A stretch of 15,809 nucleotides of DNA, taken from Chloroflexota bacterium. GTDB taxonomy: Bacteria; Chloroflexota; Limnocylindria; Limnocylindrales; CSP1-4. A model generated the notes under the pieces. It worked only from the letters and a program-made list of their open reading frames with translations. It was not told the origin of the DNA and ran no database searches. Of the stretch, positions 7,711 to 15,421 are shown piece by piece. The position numbers were made by a program, and so were the translations under genes. The stretch covers positions 1-15,809 of the forward strand of contig JAKAAV010000007.1 in assembly GCA_021802185.1 (NCBI GenBank), in the 5' to 3' direction. How positions within the stretch are numbered: the stretch's first letter is position 1; the number at the start of each line of letters is the position of its first letter.

Positions 7711-8624
7711 CAGACGGCTGGCGCGCCGGAGCCGCGCACGGGCGCCGATGTCCAGGCCGTCTCGCCGGAGGCGGACGAAGGAGCGGACGTCTCGCCGGGG
7801 TCGTCGGACCCGGACGACGCGTCCGAAGCCTCCTGCGGTTCCGGCTCCGCGCTCACCTCGGCCTCGGCGAGCCGCGACGCGATCTCGGCCTCGAGGCTCG
7901 GCAGCTCGTCGAGCGACGTGAGCCCGAACCGCTCGAGGAACTCGAACGACGTCCCGTAGAGGATCGGACGGCCGGGCGCCTCGGACCGTCCCTGCTCGAC
8001 GACCAGGCGGCGGTGCAGCAGCGACCGCAGGACGTAGTCGGAGTCGACGCCGCGGATCCGCTCGATGACGGCACGCGTCACGGGCTGCCGGTACGCGACG
8101 ATCGCGAGCGTCTCGAGCGCGGCCGGTGTCAGCCGGACGCCCTCGGCCCCGACGTACCGGGCGATCAGTGCGCCGGCCTCCGGTGCGGTGGCGAGCGCGA
8201 CGCGGTCCGCGGCGGCCAGCAGGCGGATGCCCCGCGCGGCGAGATCGACCTCGAGGTCGCCGAGCCGCGCGTCGACGGTCCCGGCATCGACGCCCGCGAT
8301 CGTCGCGATCTCGCGCCGCGAGAGCGGCCGCTCGGCGACGAACAGCAGCGCCTCGAGCTGCGTGGTCGTGAGGTCGGCGCCGCCCGCGGGGACCGCGGCC
8401 GGACCTGCGTCCGAGGGCGGAGCCGCGTCCGAGGACGGACCTGGGTCGGAGGGCGGAGCCTCGTCCGAGGGCAGAGCCGCGTCCGAGGACGGACCTGGGT
8501 CGGAGGGCGGAGCCTCGTCCGAGGGCAGAGCCGCGTCCGATGCCGGATCCGTGTCCGATGCCGGATCCGTGTCCAGGGCCGGCACCGCGCCGACGAGCCC
8601 GGGACGGGCGTCTTCGGCCGTCAC
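7710..8624 (-). CDS. scpB: Segregation and condensation protein B (ScpB)
   Basis: ScpB is the winged-helix kite subunit that joins ScpA and Smc in the bacterial condensin complex. The 304-residue protein starts at GTG 8624, overlapping the scpA stop (GTGA). The conserved core runs from about residue 85 (LTTTQLEALLFVAERPLSRREIA) through LTPAALETLAIVAYRQPVTRAVIERIRGVDSDYVLRSLL to LYGTSFEFLERFGL near 235. Residues ~18-74 are hexapeptide repeats of the type SDEAPP, SDPGPS and SDAALP, encoded by 18-bp tandem repeats. The C-terminal ~60 residues are a Ser/Glu/Asp-rich tail. Typical ScpB is about 180-250 residues, so both ends are extended. A longer upstream frame reads into scpA and is not favoured. 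Confidence 0.93.
   Translation of the reverse strand: MTAEDARPGLVGAVPALDTDPASDTDPASDAALPSDEAPPSDPGPSSDAALPSDEAPPSDPGPSSDAAPPSDAGPAAVPAGGADLTTTQLEALLFVAERPLSRREIATIAGVDAGTVDARLGDLEVDLAARGIRLLAAADRVALATAPEAGALIARYVGAEGVRLTPAALETLAIVAYRQPVTRAVIERIRGVDSDYVLRSLLHRRLVVEQGRSEAPGRPILYGTSFEFLERFGLTSLDELPSLEAEIASRLAEAEVSAEPEPQEASDASSGSDDPGETSAPSSASGETAWTSAPVRGSGAPAV
8410..8571. repeat. 18-bp minisatellite, nine tandem units, within scpB
   Basis: Nine consecutive 18-base units can be aligned at 8410, 8428, 8446, 8464, 8482, 8500, 8518, 8536 and 8554. Most begin TCCGAGG or TCGGAGG. Units 2 and 5 are identical, as are 3 and 6, 4 and 7, and 8 and 9, giving a 54-base higher-order period in the middle. The unit length is a multiple of three, so copy changes keep the ScpB frame. 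They encode an acidic Pro/Ser/Asp/Ala linker ahead of the winged-helix domain. Confidence 0.95.
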
Positions 8625-9727
8625 GCGAACCCCTCCAGCGACTCGTCGATCTCGTCCGGGGCGCCCGCGCCGGCAGCGCCATCGCTGGCCGGACCCACGG
8701 CGACGGCATCGAGCTGGCGGCAGTGAATCGGTCCCCACGGCCGGTCCTGTTCCACCGCGATCTCCCGGCGCTTCACGAGCTCGAGCATCGCGAGGAACGT
8801 CACCGCGGCAAGCACGCGGTCCCGCGTGTCCCCGATGAGGTCCTGGAGCACGACCACGGGCGCGGTCCGGATCGCCGCGCGGATGACCTGGGCCCGCTCG
8901 GCGAGCGTGATCGTGCGCCGGACGACCTCGGGAGGCGGTGCCGGGGGCGGCGCGAGGTGCGCGGCCCGGCGCAGCGCGCGCTCCAGCAGGCCCGGGTCGA
9001 GCGGCGGCTCATGCGGCGGCCGTGCCCCGGCGAGGCCGGCCGCCTGTGCGAGCGCGGGTTCGCGGCGCACGAGGGGGCCGAACCCAGCCGCGCGACGGCC
9101 GAGCCACTGGCCGGCGTCCCGGTACGCACGGTAGAGGATGAGCCGGCGCCGGAGCTCGACCTCGGGATCCGGTCCCTCGTCCTGCGCGGCCGCCTGGTCC
9201 ACGGGCTGACGTGGCAGCAGGGCACGCGACTTGATCACGATGAGCTGGGCGGCGACCGCGATGAAGGCGCTGAGGTAGCTCAGCCGCTCCCCCTCGAGCC
9301 CGGCAAGCGCCTCGAGGTATGCCCGCGCGAGCCCGCCGAGCGGCACCGTCAGGACGTCGAGTTGGCGCGCCTCGATGAGCGAGAGCAGCAGCGCGAGCGG
9401 GCCCTCGAACGCGACGGAGTCCGTGTCGGGGTCGGCCGTGGGGGCGAGCCGGCCCTCGCGCACGAGGGCGGCAGACTGCGCTGCCGCCGGCCGCGGGGCT
9501 GTCGCTCGGACGCCGGTGGGCGCTCCACCGGCAGGCATGGCGCTCGCCGGCAGGTCTGGTTCGCCTGCGTGCCGCTCCGGGCCCCGGCCTTCCGGGCTCC
9601 GGCCTCCGGTTCGTGCCGGATCGATCGCGCCACCCACGCGGACCTGGGTCGCCTGCTCGGGCCGGCGGCCCTCACCGAACGTGACCGCGACCCGGATCCC
9701 GGGCCGGCGGCGTCGCGCGTCCGGCAT
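8621..9727 (-). CDS. scpA: Segregation and condensation protein A (ScpA)
   Basis: ScpA is the kleisin that bridges the Smc heads and binds ScpB. The recognisable domain begins at about residue 107 with FEGPLALLLSLIEARQLDV, followed by LSYLSAFIAVAAQLIVIKSRALLP. The C-terminal winged helix ends the protein (VTFLAMLELVKRREIAVEQD). At 368 residues it is longer than the usual ~240-280 because of a ~100-residue Arg/Pro/Gly/Ala-rich N-terminal extension. ATG 9727 is chosen because it overlaps the upstream stop (TGATG), as elsewhere in this operon. Internal GTG codons just ahead of the FEGPL motif (for example in VREGRLAPT, residue 89) would give a normal-length protein and remain possible. The stop overlaps scpB (GTGA). 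Confidence 0.92.
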   Translation of the reverse strand: MPDARRRRPGIRVAVTFGEGRRPEQATQVRVGGAIDPARTGGRSPEGRGPERHAGEPDLPASAMPAGGAPTGVRATAPRPAAAQSAALVREGRLAPTADPDTDSVAFEGPLALLLSLIEARQLDVLTVPLGGLARAYLEALAGLEGERLSYLSAFIAVAAQLIVIKSRALLPRQPVDQAAAQDEGPDPEVELRRRLILYRAYRDAGQWLGRRAAGFGPLVRREPALAQAAGLAGARPPHEPPLDPGLLERALRRAAHLAPPPAPPPEVVRRTITLAERAQVIRAAIRTAPVVVLQDLIGDTRDRVLAAVTFLAMLELVKRREIAVEQDRPWGPIHCRQLDAVAVGPASDGAAGAGAPDEIDESLEGFA

Positions 9728-10212
9728 CAGCTCGCCTCGTCCGCGCGGTGGAGCGCCTCTCCGGCCGGATCGACCGGCGCGGCCTGGTGCCGGATGAGCT
9801 CCGCGGTCCGCGGCGTGCACCCGGCGCGCAGCGCGAGCTCGGCCGAGGTCTGCGGATGGCGATCGAGGGTCCGGAGGGAGGCGCCGAACCCGGGGAGGAC
9901 GCCGGCCGCGGCCCGGGGCAGCGCCCCGTATCGCTCGCCGAGCGAGAACGCGACGCGGGGCCAGAGGCCGGTGCGGCCCTTCCCGGCGTCGTGGAACAGG
10001 CCGGCGAGCAGCACCTCCGGGTCGTCCCACCCCTCGGACCGCAGCCGCCGGACGACGTCGAGGCCGTGGCGGCGGTCGGCAGGGTGCATCGACTCGAAGA
10101 GGCGCTGCTGGTCGGGCGTCAGCCAGGCGTCCAGCTCGCGGCGCTCCTCGTCTCGCACGCCCGCGTGGAGGTGCGTGGCGAACTGCCCGACCTTGCGCGT
10201 CCACCAGGACAT
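9727..10212 (-). CDS. HD-domain protein, putative metal-dependent phosphohydrolase
   Basis: The 161-residue protein carries an HD-type metal-binding core. Likely ligands are His49 (DRRHGLDV), His74-Asp75 (GLFHDAGKG) and Asp158 (LHRADEA), with an LIRHQ segment at 139-143. Such folds hydrolyse nucleotides, cyclic nucleotides or phosphoester bonds, but the substrate here is unknown. ATG 10212 is preferred; a TTG at 10239 in the same frame is weaker. The start lies five bases after the stop codon region of the M50 gene begins to be read, so its first codon sits directly beside that stop, and its own stop overlaps scpA (TGATG). Tight linkage to scpAB suggests co-expression, not necessarily shared function. 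I do not recognise a named orthologue. Confidence 0.8.
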   Translation of the reverse strand: MSWWTRKVGQFATHLHAGVRDEERRELDAWLTPDQQRLFESMHPADRRHGLDVVRRLRSEGWDDPEVLLAGLFHDAGKGRTGLWPRVAFSLGERYGALPRAAAGVLPGFGASLRTLDRHPQTSAELALRAGCTPRTAELIRHQAAPVDPAGEALHRADEAS

Positions 10213-10216
10213 CCCG

Positions 10217-10864
10217 TCAGAAGATCGGCTGGCCGACAAGGAAGTTGGCGATCGTCGTTCCGATCGGGCCGATGATGCGACCGCCGACCAGGAAGATGAC
10301 CACGATCAGCAACAGCCCGTACCGCTCGTACTGACGGAGCTGCCACGCCGTCCGCGGGCTCACCACGCCGAGCAGCACCCTGTAGCCGTCGAGCGGCGGG
10401 ATCGGGATCAGGTTGAAGATGAACAGGAAGACGTTGATCTCGACGAGGAACAGCAGCACGAGCAGCAGCGTGCGCTGCGGCTCGCTGTAGGGATCGAGAA
10501 GGCCGACCGCGAGGACGGCACGGACGGGGATGGCGACGATCGCGGCCATGATCAGGTTCGAGACCGGACCCGCCGCGGCGACGATCGCCTCGCCGCGGTG
10601 GCCGCCCTCCAGGTTGCTCGGGTTCACCGGCGTCGGCTTGGCCCAGCCTATGAAGATGCCGCCCGAGATCGCGCTGAGCACGAGCAGGCCGGCGCCGAGA
10701 GGATCGAAGTGCACGCGCGGGTTGAGCGAGAGGCGGCCCAGGTAGCGAGCGGTGCGGTCCCCCAGCCGGTCGGCGGCGAGCGCATGGCTGAACTCGTGGA
10801 CCGGAAAGCCCACGAGCAGGATGATGGCCACCGCGATCAGGGCCGGGATCAGCTGGGGGTTCAC
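10217..10864 (-). CDS. Site-2 protease family (M50) membrane metalloprotease
   Basis: This is a 215-residue polytopic membrane protein of the short M50 family. The zinc motif HEFSH is at 23-27 in the first membrane helix, and the second ligand motif NLIPIPPLDG is at 151-160. Hydrophobic segments lie at about 5-22, 55-73, 93-122, 133-156 and 183-210. No PDZ or CBS domain is present, which places it with the minimal site-2 protease homologues rather than RseP. GTG 10864 is chosen because GGAGG (10869-10873) lies four bases upstream. An in-frame GTG at 10888 would add eight residues and lacks a ribosome site. A role in cleaving membrane-bound regulators would fit the family, but no substrate is evident; the sigma partner at the other end of the window is a speculative candidate. 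Confidence 0.88.
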   Translation of the reverse strand: MNPQLIPALIAVAIILLVGFPVHEFSHALAADRLGDRTARYLGRLSLNPRVHFDPLGAGLLVLSAISGGIFIGWAKPTPVNPSNLEGGHRGEAIVAAAGPVSNLIMAAIVAIPVRAVLAVGLLDPYSEPQRTLLLVLLFLVEINVFLFIFNLIPIPPLDGYRVLLGVVSPRTAWQLRQYERYGLLLIVVIFLVGGRIIGPIGTTIANFLVGQPIF

Positions 10865-10868
10865 GGAG

Positions 10869-10873
10869 CCTCC
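10869..10873 (-). promoter_or_regulatory. Ribosome binding site for the M50 protease gene
   Basis: GGAGG on the - strand, four bases upstream of GTG 10864, picks this codon over GTG 10888. It is one of the few clear Shine-Dalgarno sites in the operon. The 45-base gap before this gene is one of its widest spacers, so initiation here is likely independent. Confidence 0.55.
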
Positions 10874-10909
10874 GCGTGCGGGCGTCACTCGTCATGGTAG
10901 CCGGGCATC

Positions 10910-11809
10910 TCAGAGCCGCGCGAGCAGCTCCGCCTTCTTGGCCTCGTATTCGCCGGGCGTGATCGCGCCGCGGTCGCGCAGGTCCGCGAGGCGCGCGAGC
11001 GTCGCCGTCACCTGCTCGGGGTCGAACGATGCCTGTGGCGGCAGGGTGGCGACGAATGGCTCGAGTGGCGCCGTCGCCACGGCTGCGGGCGAGACCTCGG
11101 TCAGCGGCACGCCGGTTCCCGGCTGGGCGTCGGCCGGTCGCGGCTTCCACCCGCGACCCGGCTCCTCGGCGGGCGCGAGGGGCGCGACGTGTGCGTCCGA
11201 CGGGAGACGGTCCCGGAGCGGCGGACCTGCGCCGGGTGACGAGTCGGCCCGGGATGCCGCCTCCGCCCGGAACGGCGCCGCGGGGGGCCGCCCGACCTCG
11301 AGCTCGAGCGAATGCTTCTGGTTGAGCATCTCGCGCTTGAACGCCGCAGCCTCCGAGAGCATCCGAAACCGGTCGATCGCGGACTCCGACGCGGTGAGGA
11401 TCTCCAGGTCGCCGTATCCGAGGATCCGCCCGAGGACGTCCTGCGAGAGGATCGCATCGTTGATCTTCTCGAGCGACGAGTCCGCGGCGCGCTTGTTGAG
11501 GATGCCCTCCACGAGCACGACGCGACGGTTCGTCACGACGTAGTCCTGCGCCCGCCAGCGCGCCAGGCGATACGCGAGGTCGGCGAGGCCGAGCAGGAGC
11601 GCGACGAGGGCGACGATCGACAGCCCCGACCCGATCGACGGCCACGGCGCTCCGCCGTTCGACACGTAGAGGCCCGCGGCGAGCGCGACGATCCCGACCA
11701 GGAGCAGGACCCACGCGCGGCGGGCCTCGGGCACCAGCGCCAGCAGATGCTGCCGCGCCCGGCGCACGACGATCTCACCGTCGGCCAGCAGCGAGTCCGT
11801 GTATCCCAT
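10910..11809 (-). CDS. Membrane protein with bacterial PH domain and C-terminal SHOCT domain
   Basis: The 299-residue protein has two adjacent membrane helices (about 32-50 and 61-79). They are followed by a bacterial pleckstrin-like (YdbS/bPH_2) segment at about 89-151 (QDYVVTNRRVVLVEGILNKR, then SLEKINDAILSQDVLGRILGYGDLEI). A ~110-residue Pro/Ala-rich linker leads to a 30-residue SHOCT motif at about 268-299 (LARLADLRDRGAITPGEYEAKKAELL). SHOCT motifs are short C-terminal oligomerisation helices found on many membrane proteins. The function of this combination is unknown. ATG 11809 follows the xerD stop by 17 bases, with GAGG about nine bases upstream. Domain identification is from motif recognition alone. 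Confidence 0.82.
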   Translation of the reverse strand: MGYTDSLLADGEIVVRRARQHLLALVPEARRAWVLLLVGIVALAAGLYVSNGGAPWPSIGSGLSIVALVALLLGLADLAYRLARWRAQDYVVTNRRVVLVEGILNKRAADSSLEKINDAILSQDVLGRILGYGDLEILTASESAIDRFRMLSEAAAFKREMLNQKHSLELEVGRPPAAPFRAEAASRADSSPGAGPPLRDRLPSDAHVAPLAPAEEPGRGWKPRPADAQPGTGVPLTEVSPAAVATAPLEPFVATLPPQASFDPEQVTATLARLADLRDRGAITPGEYEAKKAELLARL

Positions 11810-11826
11810 CTCGCCCGATCCTCAGT

Positions 11827-12768
11827 TCACGCCCGCGGGTGGGCCCGCGCGTACACCTGCCGGATGCGCTCCCCGGTCAGGTGCGTGTACAGCTGCGTGG
11901 TGCCAATGCTCGCATGTCCGAGGAGCTCCTGAACGACGCGCAGGTCGGCTCCGCCCTCGAGCAGGTGCGTGGCGAAGCTGTGGCGCAGCGTGTGCGGGGT
12001 GACATGAGCCGACAGCCCGGCGACGCGCGCAGCCCGCTGGACGCCTCGCCACGCGGCCATTCGCGTCAGGCGCGCTCCCCGGCTCGTCACGAACAGCGCG
12101 TCGTCCGTGCCGGGCCGGCCGCGAGCCTTCGCGCCGCGCGCCGCCCACGCCGGCCGCACCTCGTCGAGCCAGCGATCGAGGGCCTCGAGCGCGGGTTCGC
12201 CGACCGGCACGAGCCGCTCCCGGTCACCCTTGCCGATGACCCGGACGAACGCGCCGTCCCGCGACACGTCCCGCACGTCGAGCCCGAGCGCCTCTCCGAT
12301 CCGCAGGCCGCTCGCGTAGAGCAGCTCGAGCAGCGCGCGGTCACGGACCGCCACCGCCTCGGCATCCGATGCGGGCGGATCGGCCGGCATCGGGACGGCC
12401 TCGAGCAGCCGGACGACCTCCTCCGCGTCGAGCACGTCGGGCAGTCGCCGGGCCTGGCGCGGCAGGTCGAGCGCCGCCGCCACGTCGACGTCGATCCGCT
12501 CGTCCGCATACGCGAACCGGTAGAACGCCCGGATCGCGGCGGCCTTCCGGCGATGGCTGGACGGGCGCAGCGCGCGGGGCGGACGGGTGAGCGCGGCGAG
12601 GTGGGCGATCGCGGGGTCCGGGCTCGTCGCCCAGCACTCCGCGCCGGGCCTCGTCGCGAACCCGCGAAGGTCGCCTTCGTACGCCCGGATCGTGAGCGGC
12701 GAGAGACCGCGCTCCACGCGGAGGTACAGGAGGTACGCCTCGATCGCGGCCTGCAGGTCCTGCGGCAC
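11827..12768 (-). CDS. xerD: Site-specific tyrosine recombinase XerD
   Basis: XerD-type recombinases resolve chromosome dimers at dif. All catalytic residues are visible when numbered from the chosen start: Arg156 (SGLRIGEAL), Lys180 (GKGDRERLVP), His259 and Arg262 (HTLRHSFATHLLEGGADLR), His285 (LLGHASIGTTQ) and the nucleophile Tyr294 (LYTHL). An N-terminal SAM-like core-binding domain covers about residues 5-105. GTG 12768 gives 313 residues, typical of the family, with GGAG eight bases upstream. ATG 12906, which overlaps the recN stop by eight bases, would add 46 low-complexity residues and lacks a ribosome site. Housekeeping neighbours (recN, scpAB) and the absence of any att site or phage gene argue for XerD rather than a mobile-element integrase. 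XerC cannot be excluded by sequence alone. Confidence 0.9.
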   Translation of the reverse strand: MPQDLQAAIEAYLLYLRVERGLSPLTIRAYEGDLRGFATRPGAECWATSPDPAIAHLAALTRPPRALRPSSHRRKAAAIRAFYRFAYADERIDVDVAAALDLPRQARRLPDVLDAEEVVRLLEAVPMPADPPASDAEAVAVRDRALLELLYASGLRIGEALGLDVRDVSRDGAFVRVIGKGDRERLVPVGEPALEALDRWLDEVRPAWAARGAKARGRPGTDDALFVTSRGARLTRMAAWRGVQRAARVAGLSAHVTPHTLRHSFATHLLEGGADLRVVQELLGHASIGTTQLYTHLTGERIRQVYARAHPRA

Positions 12769-12898
12769 GGACGCGGCTCCGCGGGCGTATTCGTCCCCGT
12801 GCCGCGGACGGCGCGCGGGTGCCGCGCGACGTGCGTGGCCCGGGCCAGGCGCGAGTGCGGGCGGTGCGCCAGGCCGGCCGTTCGCAATCCCGCCGGAG

Positions 12899-14518
12899 TC
12901 ACCCATGCGCGGCCCGCTCGAGCAGCTCCTCGGCCGCGGCCCGTGCCGCCGGCCCACCGCCCTCGCCGCCGAGCATCAGCGCGAGCTCCGCGAGCCGCTC
13001 ATCGCCGGCGAGCCTCCGCACCTCGGTCACCGTCCGGCCGTCGCGCTCGCGCTTCTCGATCCGCCAGTGCGCGTCGGCATGGGCGGCGATCTGCGCGAGG
13101 TGCGTGACGCACAACACCTGGTGCGCGGACGCGAGGCGCCGCAGGCTCCGGCCGACGGGATCGGCGGAGCGCGCCCCGATGCCGGCGTCGATCTCGTCGA
13201 AGACGAGCGTGGGCGTCGCATCGGCCGCCGCGAGCACTTCCTTCACGGCAAGTGACACGCGCGACAGCTCGCCGCCCGACGCGATCCGGGCGAGCGGCAT
13301 CGACGGCTCCCCGGGGTTCGGGGCGAGGAGGAACTGGACCGCCTCGGCGCCGGCGGACGACAGGTCACCGGGTTGCAGCGCGACCTCGAAGCGCGCCTGG
13401 CGGAACCCGAGGTCCGCGAGCGCGCGCGAGACCTCCACCGAGAGCCGCTCCGCGGCGGAGGTCCGCGCCTCGGTCAGCGCGCGCGCCGCCGACCTCGCCT
13501 CCGCCTCCAGGCGCTCGTCCTCGGCCGACCGGGAAGCCCGCTGCGCGTCGAGTCCGCGCAGCCGTTCCGCCTGCGCCCGGGCGCGCTCCCCGTGCGCCAG
13601 CACCGCCTCCTCGTCGGGGCCGTACTTTCGCTCGAGCGCGTAGATCACGCCCAGGCGCTCCTCCAGCGCCGCGATCACCGCCGGGTCGTGCTCGATCGCC
13701 GCCGCCGCTCGCGCGAGCTCGAACCCCACGTCGTCGGCTTCCGCGAGCAGCCCGGCGAGCCGCTCGGCCAGCGGCGCGAACCGCGCCTCCAACCGCGCCA
13801 GCTCGTCCGCGTCGCGCGAGGTCCGCGCAAGCACGTCGTGCGCGCCGGTCCCCTCGCCGGACAGCCGGTCCGTGATCGACGCCACGAGCCTGGCCACCTG
13901 CTCGCCGGCCGCCGCGCCGGCCAGCCGCTCGCGGATCTCGTCGGCCTCGCCGGGCCGGAGCCCGGCCGACTCGATCTCGTCGGCCTCGTGCTCGTGCAGC
14001 TCGAGGATCCGCGCCGTCGTCCGCGGCTCGCCCTCGAGCGCCTCGAGCGCGGCGCGGTTCGCGCGCCAGGCCTCGACGGCGAGAGCGACGCGCGCCCGCA
14101 GATCACCGTGGCCACCGTGCGCGTCGAGCAGGTCGCGCTGATGCGCGGCCTCGAGCAGCCGCTGCTGGTCGTGCTGTCCGTGGATCTCGACGAGCGGCCC
14201 CGCGACCTCCGCCAGGCGGGCGGCCGTCACGGCGGAATCGTCCACCCGCGCGGTGCTGCGACCCGATGCGCTCACCTCGCGCGTGCAGATGAGCGGCTCG
14301 GGATCGCGATCGAACAGCGCCTGGACCTTCGCCACGGCCGCTCCCGAGCGGACGAGCCCGGCTTCGCCGCGCCCCCCGAGCACGAGCGCGAGGGCGTCGA
14401 TCAGCAGCGACTTTCCGGCACCGGTCTCGCCGGTGATGACCGTGAAGCCGGGGTCGGGCTCGAGGCGGACGCGCTCGATCAGGGCAAGATCGCGGACGTC
14501 GAGCTCGACGAGCGTCAC
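12899..14518 (-). CDS. recN: DNA repair protein RecN
   Basis: RecN is an SMC-like ATPase that acts at double-strand breaks. The 539-residue length matches the family (~550). Walker A GETGAGKS is at about 30-37. A Q-loop-region EIHGQHDQQRLL motif follows, then a long coiled-coil middle rich in Ala, Glu and Arg. The ABC signature is SGGELSRVSLA near 415, and Walker B LVFDEIDAG is near 438. A final THLAQIAAHAD motif is typical of RecN. GTG 14518 overlaps the nadK stop (GTGA), and the protein opens MTLVELDVRDLALIERV as expected for the family. A much longer upstream frame is not real. The coupled nadK-recN arrangement is common in Gram-positive-type genomes. Confidence 0.96.
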   Translation of the reverse strand: MTLVELDVRDLALIERVRLEPDPGFTVITGETGAGKSLLIDALALVLGGRGEAGLVRSGAAVAKVQALFDRDPEPLICTREVSASGRSTARVDDSAVTAARLAEVAGPLVEIHGQHDQQRLLEAAHQRDLLDAHGGHGDLRARVALAVEAWRANRAALEALEGEPRTTARILELHEHEADEIESAGLRPGEADEIRERLAGAAAGEQVARLVASITDRLSGEGTGAHDVLARTSRDADELARLEARFAPLAERLAGLLAEADDVGFELARAAAAIEHDPAVIAALEERLGVIYALERKYGPDEEAVLAHGERARAQAERLRGLDAQRASRSAEDERLEAEARSAARALTEARTSAAERLSVEVSRALADLGFRQARFEVALQPGDLSSAGAEAVQFLLAPNPGEPSMPLARIASGGELSRVSLAVKEVLAAADATPTLVFDEIDAGIGARSADPVGRSLRRLASAHQVLCVTHLAQIAAHADAHWRIEKRERDGRTVTEVRRLAGDERLAELALMLGGEGGGPAARAAAEELLERAAHG

Positions 14519-15369
14519 GACGGCAGCAGCTGCGCCTTCTCGCGGAGCAGGTCCCAGAACGCCGGGGCGCCCCGTGGCTCGACGAACCGGAGCGGCCGCT
14601 GCCGGGCCCGGACTTCGACGGCATCCCCCACGTTGAGCAGCACGTCGTGGTGCCCGTCGATGCTGACCAGCACGTCGAACGCGGCGAGCACCTGCACGCG
14701 CACCGTGTGCCGCGGTCCGACGACCACGGACCGCACGGAGCTCAGGTACGCGGCCACGCTCGTGACGACCAGGTTCCGGCTCGTCGGGTCGAGGATCGGG
14801 CCGCCGGCGCTGAACGAGTACCCGGTCGAGCCGGTGGGCGTCGCGACGATCACGCCGTCCGCCACGTACGTGGCGAGGTGCGAACCGTCGATGCTCACCT
14901 CGAGGCGCACGACGCGCGCCTCGCGCGCCCGCACGATCGCGGCGTCGTTCAGCGCGACGTACGCCCGGCGGCCCACGTCGCGCCCGCCGGGCAGCACGCG
15001 CGCCTCGAGCACCATGCGGTCCTCGAGCTCGTAGTCGCCCTCGTGCACGCGCGACAGCACCCGCTCGAGCTCGTGCGCCTCGGCCTTGGACAGGAAGCCG
15101 ACCTTGCCGAGGTTGACGCCGAGGATCGGGACGTCGGCCTCGGCGGAGGCGACGGCGTGCGCGGCGCGCAGCAGCGTGCCGTCGCCCCCGAGCACGACGA
15201 GGATGTCGGTTCCAGGCAGACCGGCGATGAGCCGCTCCGGGTCGGCCGCCGCCACGTCCCAGTGCCCGACGCCCGCCTCGTCGCACCAGCGCCGCGCGCG
15301 CTCGAGGAGATCCGTGGCCGCCGGGATCGTCGGGTTGTACGCGAAGCCGAGCCGGCCGAGGGCGGTCAC
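14515..15369 (-). CDS. nadK: NAD kinase
   Basis: NAD kinase phosphorylates NAD to NADP in the cytosol. The 284-residue protein contains the family motif GGDGT (61-65), GVNLGKVGFL (84-93), the conserved LND (140-142) and the substrate-site TPTGSTGYSFSAGG (177-190). GTG 15369 places the first strand (LGRLGFAYNP) at the N-terminus, as in homologues. GTG 15417, four bases after the tlyA stop, would add 16 residues; neither start has a clear Shine-Dalgarno. Where homologues often have a Pro-x-x-Pro-His segment after the glycine-rich motif, this one reads VVTSVAAYLSSVRS, a mild divergence. The stop overlaps recN. Identity is secure. Confidence 0.95.
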   Translation of the reverse strand: MTALGRLGFAYNPTIPAATDLLERARRWCDEAGVGHWDVAAADPERLIAGLPGTDILVVLGGDGTLLRAAHAVASAEADVPILGVNLGKVGFLSKAEAHELERVLSRVHEGDYELEDRMVLEARVLPGGRDVGRRAYVALNDAAIVRAREARVVRLEVSIDGSHLATYVADGVIVATPTGSTGYSFSAGGPILDPTSRNLVVTSVAAYLSSVRSVVVGPRHTVRVQVLAAFDVLVSIDGHHDVLLNVGDAVEVRARQRPLRFVEPRGAPAFWDLLREKAQLLPS

Positions 15370-15421
15370 GACGCGACCATCGGCGCGCCGATGCCCGTGC
15401 GCGCGGTCCGGGTGCACGCGG

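Noticed and set aside
8540..10900. A 786-codon + strand frame opposite scpA, the HD gene and the M50 gene
   Set aside because: It is antisense to coupled genes with recognised domains and has no family motif. It is a GC-driven shadow.
11827..12768. Tyrosine recombinase as the integrase of a mobile element
   Set aside because: It sits in a conserved housekeeping run with recN and scpAB. No direct repeats, phage genes or att-like duplication of the tRNA were seen, and tRNA-Pro lies about 9 kb away.
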